In this document: positions 26,305-33,009 of the stretch, piece by piece
Layout of the letters: each line of letters begins with the position of its first letter
Position numbering within the stretch: the stretch's first letter is position 1
Source: Clostridiales bacterium
GTDB lineage: Bacteria > Bacillota > Clostridia > Christensenellales > DTU072
Length of the DNA: 35,179 nucleotides
Assembly (NCBI GenBank): GCA_012841525.1
Contig: DUUO01000046.1
Span: 1 to 35,179 of the forward strand
Reading direction: 5' to 3'
Translations under genes and position numbers: made by a program
Notes under the pieces: model-generated
Databases searched by the model: none
What the model saw: only the letters and a program-made list of their open reading frames with translations
What the model was told of the DNA's origin: nothing

Positions 26305-27279
26305 ATTTTTATGTTTTAATTCCACATTGTTTTCTAAAGCTTTCTTTTCAATATGCTTAAATCGTTCTATAAACCTACTAGTGCAATTATTTAATGCAAT
26401 TTCCGGATCTACTCCCAACATTCTTATGTAGTTTACTGCAGCGAATAAAACGTCACCTGCCTCCCATTCTAAATTTTCTCTAGACTTAGATTTTTCAATT
26501 TCATCTAATTCTTCAAATATTTTTTGCTTAGCAGATTTTGCATCATCAAAATCAAAGCCTGTTTTTCTGACAATTTTTTGCACTTTATGTGCCCTCATTA
26601 CGCTGCCAAAAGTTTTTGGAACACTATCTAACTTGTCACCTACTGTCTTTTGAGATTTTTCAATGCTTTTTGCCTTTTCCCAACTGCTTATTGCCTCATT
26701 TGAATTTTTTGTTTTTGTTTCTCCAAAAACATGAGTATGTCTTGTTATTAGTTTTGTGCAAAGTGCATTTATTACATCAGTTAGCGAAAACAATCCTTTA
26801 TCTTTTGCGATTTTAGAATGGAAAACCGTTTGTAACAACACATCACCTGCCTCTTCAATCATTGATTCTTTATCATTTTTCTCAATTGCTTCTACTAATT
26901 CATATGCCTCTTCAATTACATTAGATTTGATACTGTCATTTGTTTGAACTCTGTCCCATGGACATCCATTTTCTGAACGTAAAATACCCATTAAATCAAC
27001 TAAATCTGTAAATGTATAATGTTTTCTATCTAGAAAATGGCTACCTTCAATTGTATAACTTTTAGCATATATTAAATCTTTTGAATATGCTTTAACTTCG
27101 CCATCTTCTAAATTGCATATAATTTCAATATCATTATCAAAATCATTAATTAGTTTTTCCTTTAATTTCTCAAAATCGCTTTGACTAACATTGTATATGC
27201 ACAATGATTTTGAATAATCATATAGACAAGACTCTTTGGTTAAAAATTCTTTTACATCAACTTTGTTTATATTTTTCAC
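26245..27279 (-). CDS. mazG: MazG nucleoside triphosphate pyrophosphohydrolase with a half-length N-terminal methylase remnant
   Basis: Hydrolyses non-canonical or excess NTPs to NMP and PPi; 344 residues. Two MazG helical domains are present. The first (about 90-190) has CPWDRVQT and the metal ligands EEAYE (123-127) with EEAGD (142-146); the second (about 225-310) has EELDEIE and WEAGDVLFAAVN. In Firmicutes the YabN form carries a whole tetrapyrrole-methylase domain of about 220 residues in front. Here only about 85 residues precede MazG, and they (SLCIYNVSQSDFEKLKEKL, ending near SHFLDR) resemble the C-terminal half of that domain, with the SAM-binding half missing. The start is a GTG at 27279 with AAAGGA upstream. 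Upstream sequence shows no coding trace of the missing half. Confidence 0.9.
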   Translation of the reverse strand: MKNINKVDVKEFLTKESCLYDYSKSLCIYNVSQSDFEKLKEKLINDFDNDIEIICNLEDGEVKAYSKDLIYAKSYTIEGSHFLDRKHYTFTDLVDLMGILRSENGCPWDRVQTNDSIKSNVIEEAYELVEAIEKNDKESMIEEAGDVLLQTVFHSKIAKDKGLFSLTDVINALCTKLITRHTHVFGETKTKNSNEAISSWEKAKSIEKSQKTVGDKLDSVPKTFGSVMRAHKVQKIVRKTGFDFDDAKSAKQKIFEELDEIEKSKSRENLEWEAGDVLFAAVNYIRMLGVDPEIALNNCTSRFIERFKHIEKKALENNVELKHKNMDILEKYYQDSKRFENQVE

Positions 27280-27440
27280 AGCAAACTTTTCCTTTCATTT
27301 AATAGTGTTAGTATATCATATAATAATCCAAATATACTTTTTAATCTTTACTAAACTAAAAAAAAATATTAAAAAACGCATATAATCACAATTAAAATTA
27401 GACTATATACACAAGCCATAAAATTCAACCTACATTTTTT

Positions 27441-27449
27441 TGCTATAAA
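27441..27449 (+). promoter_or_regulatory. Candidate extended -10 box of the beta-CASP RNase gene
   Basis: TGCTATAAA (27441-27449), about 45 bp before the ATG, with no good -35 box. The 27280-27493 gap is otherwise plain AT-rich sequence between divergent genes. Confidence 0.35.
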
Positions 27450-27493
27450 ATGATATGATAAATATATAAATTTAATAAACTTTAGAGGTGTTT

Positions 27494-29107
27494 ATGAAGC
27501 TAGTTTTTTTAGGAGCAGCTAGAGAAGTTACAGGCAGCAAATATTTACTAGAAGTCAACAATAAAAATTATTTAATAGATTGTGGAATGGTTCAAGGACC
27601 AGAAATATATGAAAAACAGCCAATGCCAGTAAAGGCTACTGATATAGAGGCTGTTTTTTTAACGCACTCACACATTGACCACTCTGGAATGTTACCATCA
27701 CTTGTAAAAAAAGGTTTTAAAGGAAAAATTTATTCAACAAAACCGAGTAAAGCCTTATGTAAAATTATGTTATTAGATAGTGCTGGCATTCAAGAATTTG
27801 AAGCGGAATGGAAAAACAGAAAAGCAAAGCGTGGTGGCAGTGCAATCTACGAACCAATATATACCACTGAAGATGCCATAAAAACAATGGATCATTTTGT
27901 AGGCTGTAATTATGAACAAGATATTGTTGTAAATGATGATGTTACTATCAAGTTTATTGATGCAGGTCATCTTTTAGGTTCATCAAGTGTAGTCATAAAA
28001 GCGAAGGAAAGTGCAAAAACTATAACCATTGCTTTTTCTGGAGATATTGGCAACATCAATAAACCTATAATTAAAGATCCAAGGTTTATTGAAAAAGCAG
28101 ACTATGTCGTTATGGAAAGTACTTACGGTGATAGAAAACATGGACCTGATCACGACTATGTTGGACAACTGACAAAAATTATTGAAAGAACTTTTGAAAG
28201 AGGCGGAAACGTTGTCATTCCTTCTTTTGCGGTTGGAAGAACACAAGAGCTTTTATACTATATGAGAGAAATTAAAAAGGAACATAGATTATCAAAATTT
28301 GGAAACTTCAAAGTTTATCTAGATAGTCCTTTAGCAATTGAAGCTACTAAAATATTTGAAAGAGGCTTTGTCAATTGCTTTGATAAAGAAACTATGGAAA
28401 TAATTGAAAGTGGTGAAAACCCATTATCATTTCCTGGCCTTGTTACTTCTGTTACAGCAGATGAAAGTAAAGAAATAAATGCAAATAGAGAGCCAAAAGT
28501 CATTATCTCCGCATCGGGAATGTGCGAAGCTGGAAGAATCAGGCATCACTTAAAACACAATTTATGGCGCCCAGAATGCACAATTGTGTTTGCAGGATAT
28601 CAAGTTAATGGAACATTAGGACGAATAATTTTAGATGGCGCAGATAAAGTAAAACTGTTTAATGAAGAAATTGAAGTAAATGCAGAAATAATTGAACTTA
28701 GTGGAACAAGCTCGCATGCTGATATAGATGGACTTTTAGAATGGGCTATGGCAATAAATCCAAAGCCAAAGCATATTTTTGTTACGCATGGCGAAGAAAG
28801 TGTTTCTGAATATTTTTCAGATCAACTTTTTGATGAAGCAAAATTGCATTCTTCCGTTCCATATCATGGTGAAATTTGGGATTTATTATCTTTTGAAAAA
28901 CTATATGAAGGTTCTAAATTAAGACTATTTAAAAATAATATTAAACAAGCAACTAGACCAAAACGTTATACAACATATGATGAATTACTCGCTACACTTG
29001 GTGAATTGTCTGTTGTAGTAAGAAACAACAAAGGTGTTGCAAATAGAGAAATTAGAGAATTAATTCAAGATATTAAAGCAGTAAATGATAAATGGAAAAA
29101 TAGATAA
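27494..29107 (+). CDS. Beta-CASP family metallo-beta-lactamase RNase
   Basis: RNA-cleaving metallo-beta-lactamase protein of the CPSF73/TTHA0252-like class, 537 residues, cytosolic. The metal motif THSHIDHSG holds His58, His60, Asp62 and His63; further ligands are in DAGHLLGSSSV and FSGDIGN. The beta-CASP insert has SFAVGRTQELLYYM, motif B ASGMCEAGRIRHHLKH and the C-terminal motif TSSHADIDGLLEW, then VTHGE. This set separates it from RNase J, which has a different C-terminal domain. The ATG at 27494 is preferred because AGAGGTG lies immediately upstream; an in-frame GTG at 27488 overlaps that site. It is alone on the plus strand and convergent with the acyltransferase gene. Its last 18 or so codons are repeated three times after the stop. 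Confidence 0.93.
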   Translation: MKLVFLGAAREVTGSKYLLEVNNKNYLIDCGMVQGPEIYEKQPMPVKATDIEAVFLTHSHIDHSGMLPSLVKKGFKGKIYSTKPSKALCKIMLLDSAGIQEFEAEWKNRKAKRGGSAIYEPIYTTEDAIKTMDHFVGCNYEQDIVVNDDVTIKFIDAGHLLGSSSVVIKAKESAKTITIAFSGDIGNINKPIIKDPRFIEKADYVVMESTYGDRKHGPDHDYVGQLTKIIERTFERGGNVVIPSFAVGRTQELLYYMREIKKEHRLSKFGNFKVYLDSPLAIEATKIFERGFVNCFDKETMEIIESGENPLSFPGLVTSVTADESKEINANREPKVIISASGMCEAGRIRHHLKHNLWRPECTIVFAGYQVNGTLGRIILDGADKVKLFNEEIEVNAEIIELSGTSSHADIDGLLEWAMAINPKPKHIFVTHGEESVSEYFSDQLFDEAKLHSSVPYHGEIWDLLSFEKLYEGSKLRLFKNNIKQATRPKRYTTYDELLATLGELSVVVRNNKGVANREIRELIQDIKAVNDKWKNR

Positions 29108-29440
29108 GAATAGTTAACATACTTATTTATATAAAAATTTATTATATTAATAAAAATTAGAGAATTAATTCAAGATATTAAAGCAGCAAATGATAAATGC
29201 AAAAATAGATAAGAATAGTTAACATACTTATTTATATAAAAATTTATTATATTAATAAAAATTAGAGAATTAATTCAAGATATTAAAGCAGCAAATGATA
29301 AATGCAAAAATAGATAAGCACAACTACAAATGCTTTTCATATAAAAATTGATAATATAACAAGAGATTAAAGAAGTAAATGATAAATGCAAAAATAGTTA
29401 ATCATAACTACAAATGCTTATCTATATAAAAATTGATAAT
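29051..29440 (+). repeat. Tandem copies of the beta-CASP RNase gene's 3' end, 105-bp units
   Basis: ATTAGAGAATTAATTCAAG starts in the gene at 29051 and again at 29156 and 29261, both 105 bp apart. The gene unit and the first copy differ at only 2 of 105 positions (GTA to GCA, TGG to TGC); the second copy shares both changes, so it was copied from the first. A fourth, partial and more divergent unit begins at about 29362 (84-bp spacing). Each copy encodes the tail IRELIQDIKAANDKCKNR with its stop. Because 105 is a multiple of 3, the first two copies are in the gene's own frame behind its TAA. The whole 334-bp gap to the acyltransferase gene consists of this array. Confidence 0.95.
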
Positions 29441-29441
29441 A

Positions 29442-30692
29442 TTAATTTATTTCTTCCCCTTTTGGTGGTAGCGAATGTCTTTTTCTGAAAATTTCTTCCA
29501 CAATTAAATTATATTTTGATGCATATTTTTTTTCATCAAACATAAAGCGATTAATTTCATTCTCTATGGTAAGATCTATTCCCTCTTTTCTTTTTTGTAT
29601 AATTGCAACTTGATTTTCAAGCGGATAACTAATTAAAACATCCTCGCCAACTAAATTTTTACCTTCAAATTGAATATCATTATACGTAATGCTTAAAGCC
29701 CCAGCACCACATTTTTCATACTTGTTTGTTTTCTGATTCATCTTAGACCATTCTACTGCTGATGAAATTTTAAAATTTTCATCTTCAAGTGCTTTTCTAA
29801 TGCTAACTCTTTGCCAATCATACCATTTATCAAGTCTATCAAATGTAACACTTTCTCCCAAAGATATAAATTTTCCGTATTCAGTGTATTCAACAGTATT
29901 GCCACATTTTTTACAAATTATATGTTTTTTATCTGTTATGTTTTCATATTCAGCCATACATTTAGGACATTTATATAAAATAAATTCTAATCCTTTTGCT
30001 GTAGTTTTTGATTTATATCTTAAATTATTTTCTTGTTGGTATGCACTTTCATTAAACTTAAAGCTTTCTTGTATTACTTTATCAATTTCTTCTACGCTTT
30101 TTTCTTTTAATTCTTCTGCTGTAAACAAAACTTTTATATCATGAGTAACATTACCTTTTCTGAAATTTGATGCCCATTTAGGATTATTGCAATATCCACC
30201 ATAATTATGTGCAAACACAATATTTGCACCTATCATTTTTAGAAATTTCGCAAGGCTTGGTGAAATATAATGGAGATTTTGGCCATCAAGAGATATTTTA
30301 CCTTCAGGGAATAAAGCAATAGATCTACCTGCCTTTACTGACTTCATTATTGTTCTAACACTAGATAAATCTAGTCCAAATTGACTAATTGGTATTAAAC
30401 CTAATTTTTTTGAAATTGGCTTAAAAACTGACCAAGTCATTACGTCTCGACCAACAACGATATTTAGCTTTCTATATTTATTCATAGACAACATCATTGT
30501 CGCAACGTCTAAAACTGCAAGATGTGTTCCTAGACAAACAATGGGGCCTTTTAATTCCTTGATTTTTGGGTCTCTTTTTATTTTAAATTTCAAAAATATT
30601 TTCGATAAAATATTTATTATGAAAACTAAAAAATTATATATGAACTTTGATGGTTTTCTTGGTATACTATCATCTTTTTTTGTTTTTGACAT
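29442..30692 (-). CDS. PlsC-type acyltransferase fused to a zinc ribbon and an unknown C-terminal domain
   Basis: A 416-residue protein. Residues 15-40 are hydrophobic and basic (membrane association). The acyltransferase domain has the catalytic H-x4-D motif at His57-Asp62 (THLAVLD) and the phosphate-binding FPEG at 128-131, as in 1-acylglycerol-3-phosphate acyltransferases that make phosphatidic acid. Ordinary PlsC ends near residue 230. Here a four-Cys zinc ribbon follows (Cys242, Cys245, Cys260, Cys263), then about 140 residues with a beta-rich end (GALSITYNDIQFEG, QVAIIQKRKEGIDLTI) that may be PH-like. The added part is likely regulatory or membrane-targeting (inference). GAGG precedes the ATG. 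The substrate could also be another lysophospholipid. Confidence 0.85.
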   Translation of the reverse strand: MSKTKKDDSIPRKPSKFIYNFLVFIINILSKIFLKFKIKRDPKIKELKGPIVCLGTHLAVLDVATMMLSMNKYRKLNIVVGRDVMTWSVFKPISKKLGLIPISQFGLDLSSVRTIMKSVKAGRSIALFPEGKISLDGQNLHYISPSLAKFLKMIGANIVFAHNYGGYCNNPKWASNFRKGNVTHDIKVLFTAEELKEKSVEEIDKVIQESFKFNESAYQQENNLRYKSKTTAKGLEFILYKCPKCMAEYENITDKKHIICKKCGNTVEYTEYGKFISLGESVTFDRLDKWYDWQRVSIRKALEDENFKISSAVEWSKMNQKTNKYEKCGAGALSITYNDIQFEGKNLVGEDVLISYPLENQVAIIQKRKEGIDLTIENEINRFMFDEKKYASKYNLIVEEIFRKRHSLPPKGEEIN

Positions 30693-30858
30693 AATATCCT
30701 CAACAAATTTAATTTTCTACAATTCAAAGTTTATCTTTAAAAATCAATCAATTTTTAATGAAATCATTTCCCTAAACTTTAATATAAATTTAATACTGTC
30801 TAAATAACCTTATACCTTATTGATTATTTTTGCACTTTTAGAATTTAGACATAATTTA

Positions 30859-31974
30859 TTATTTCAAGTTTTCTGGATTTAACCCTTTTAACTCATCTAA
30901 TACAAAAATTCCATCTTTTCTAATTAAAACATCATCAAAATATATGCTACCGCCACCATATTCTTTGGTTTGAATTAAAACTAAATCCCAATGAATGGCA
31001 CTTTCATTTCCGTTATATGCTTCGTCATAACATGAGCCTGGAGTGAAATGTAATGAACCAGTTATTTTCTCATCAAATAATATGTCCGTTATTGCATCTT
31101 TGATATATGGATTTACGCCAAATGAAAATTCACCAACATATCTAGCGCCTTCATCTGTATCGAATATTTTATTAATTGCTTCAGTATCATTTGCTTTTGC
31201 ATTAATTATTTTGCCATCCTTAAATTCTAAGACAACATCTTTAAATTCAATTCCATTATATACAGTTGGAGTGTTATATGAAATAATTCCATTTACGCTA
31301 TTTTTTACAGGTGCAGTATAAACTTCACCATCTGGGATATTTCTAAGTCCTGAACATTTTTCACAACCAATGTTTTTTATACTAAATTCTAAATCAGTTC
31401 CAGGCCCTAAAATTTTTACCTTATCAGTTTTATTTATTAATTCAACAAGTGGATCCATTGCCTTGTCCATTTTTTTATAATCCAAGGTACATACATTAAA
31501 ATAATGATCTTCAAAGGCTTTAGTAGACATTTTTGCAAAAGCAGCAAAACCTTCAGTTGGATATCTTAAAACAACCCATTTGGTATTCTTAACTCTAATT
31601 TCATGATGTATTGGCAATGAATATAATTTGTTGTATATACTCATCTTTTCTGGATGAATATCAGAAAGTTCAAATGCATTATTTCCACCTCTGATTCCAA
31701 TATATGCATCCATCGCTGACATCTTAACTTTATCAAATTCGGCCATTTTGTTTGCAAGTTCTTCGCTCATACCATGCCTAATACTTCTTGATATTTTCAT
31801 GTCTGAAAGTTCTACAAATGGAAAACCTCCAACTTTGTAAACTTCCTCAACAATGCAAGAAATAAATTCACTATCTATGCCATTTGCTTGTATCAAAATG
31901 TTTTCACCTTTTTGCAATGAACATGAATAATTAACTAATAAATGTGCTAATTCTTGCATTCTCTTATCTCTCAT
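30859..31974 (-). CDS. M29 family aminopeptidase
   Basis: A 371-residue metallo-aminopeptidase of the thermophilic/AmpS/PepS family (M29), cytosolic, acting on short peptides. Typical family elements are the N-terminal LAHLLVNYSCSLQKGENILIQ, the first metal-ligand region IPDGEVYTAP, GEFSFGVNP, and the C-terminal cluster HFTPGSCYDEAYNG with SAIHWDLV supplying the H-x-D ligands. Length is slightly under the usual 400-410. GAGG precedes the ATG. It lies between luxS and the acyltransferase gene on the same strand with gaps of 136 and 166 bp; no functional link is evident. Confidence 0.93.
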   Translation of the reverse strand: MRDKRMQELAHLLVNYSCSLQKGENILIQANGIDSEFISCIVEEVYKVGGFPFVELSDMKISRSIRHGMSEELANKMAEFDKVKMSAMDAYIGIRGGNNAFELSDIHPEKMSIYNKLYSLPIHHEIRVKNTKWVVLRYPTEGFAAFAKMSTKAFEDHYFNVCTLDYKKMDKAMDPLVELINKTDKVKILGPGTDLEFSIKNIGCEKCSGLRNIPDGEVYTAPVKNSVNGIISYNTPTVYNGIEFKDVVLEFKDGKIINAKANDTEAINKIFDTDEGARYVGEFSFGVNPYIKDAITDILFDEKITGSLHFTPGSCYDEAYNGNESAIHWDLVLIQTKEYGGGSIYFDDVLIRKDGIFVLDELKGLNPENLK

Positions 31975-32110
31975 TTTTTACCTCACTGACTAATCTATAT
32001 ATTAATTTAATTTTTATTTGACCTTATTATAATTTTATATTGATTCGTTCTTTTAATTGTTCAACTTTATTTTAATTTTCAACCCAAAATTATTTGACTA
32101 AGAATTTTAT

Positions 32111-32743
32111 TTAATCTTGACTATCATTTTCTTCAACAATTTCTTCTTTATCTTGTTCTTCTAGATTATTTTGCTCATTTTCTTGTTGCATTTCTTTGAG
32201 CAATTTTAATTGTTGTTTTTTCTCTCTTTCATATTTTCTTCTAGACTTTTCTTTTTCTGCTTCAGTGATTGGTGGATATTCTAAATTGTATTTTTTAGGA
32301 GCAATTAAAAGATTATAATAATCTGCAGCATCATTTATTGCTTCAGGTAAATCCATATCATAACAATTACCACATTCAATTGTAGTACAACCAGGAATGT
32401 CACCATTAAAATCAGATGCATAATCATATGCCCTTTCAAGCAATGGAATAATGTCTGTTGAAGTATAATCGCCACGAATTAATAGATAAAATCCAGTTCT
32501 ACATCCCATTGGCCCAAAGTAAATTATTCTATGGCTCCACATTTTATCGTTTCTAAGATATGTTGCTATAATATGCTCTAAGACATGCATTGAACCTGTT
32601 GTCATAGGTGCATCTTTATATGGACGTTTCATACGCAAATCAAAAGTCGTTATAACTTCACCACCAACAACATCTTTTCTAGATACATATACGCCCTTTT
32701 TTAACTTTAAATGATTAATTTCAAAACTTGGTATTTTGTTCAT
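32111..32743 (-). CDS. luxS: S-ribosylhomocysteine lyase with a long charged C-terminal tail
   Basis: Cleaves S-ribosylhomocysteine to homocysteine and DPD, the precursor of autoinducer 2, in the activated methyl cycle. Metal ligands are His53 and His57 in HVLEH (Glu56 catalytic) and Cys124 in IECGNCYDMDL; the second active-site Cys81 is in GPMGCRTGFY. Family proteins end at about 155-165; this one continues to 210 with a Lys/Glu/Gln-rich, probably helical tail from about 160 (EAEKEKSRRKYEREKKQQ, later EEQDKEEIVEENDSQD). AAGGAAG precedes the ATG. No methyl-cycle neighbour (mtnN, metK) is in the window. Confidence 0.96.
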   Translation of the reverse strand: MNKIPSFEINHLKLKKGVYVSRKDVVGGEVITTFDLRMKRPYKDAPMTTGSMHVLEHIIATYLRNDKMWSHRIIYFGPMGCRTGFYLLIRGDYTSTDIIPLLERAYDYASDFNGDIPGCTTIECGNCYDMDLPEAINDAADYYNLLIAPKKYNLEYPPITEAEKEKSRRKYEREKKQQLKLLKEMQQENEQNNLEEQDKEEIVEENDSQD

Positions 32744-32776
32744 ACTTTCTTCCTTTTATAAATAAATTATGCTTTA

Positions 32777-32806
32777 ATTATACTCGAAAATGCACCTGCC
32801 ATACAA
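32777..32806 (-). promoter_or_regulatory. luxS promoter
   Basis: On the minus strand TTGTAT (32806-32801), an 18-bp spacer and a perfect TATAAT (32782-32777), about 33 bp before the ATG. Confidence 0.55.
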
Positions 32807-32956
32807 ACGATTAAACAAAATCAAAAAATTGAGTTAAACAAAAATTATACTTACTCTTAAGCCTTTGATTTGTGACAATAAACTCTCAACTAAACATTCA
32901 ACAAAAAGTTTTACAAAATACAAAGTTAAATGATGCTCATCAGTAAAACTTACAAT

Positions 32957-32985
32957 AAAAAAGGCTGCAAAACTTTTGCAGCCTT
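32957..32985 (-). terminator. Intrinsic terminator after the 33010-35179 gene
   Basis: Perfect 12-bp inverted repeat AAGGCTGCAAAA / TTTTGCAGCCTT (32961-32985) followed on the minus strand by TTTTTT, about 25 bp after the TAG stop. It isolates luxS from the gene upstream. Confidence 0.92.
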
Positions 32986-33009
32986 AGTTAACATTAACAT
33001 GAAGTTTTT

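Noticed and set aside
32060..32125. Tail copy after luxS (TTGACTA recurring 23 bp on)
   Set aside because: A 7-base match in AT-rich DNA with no alignable context.
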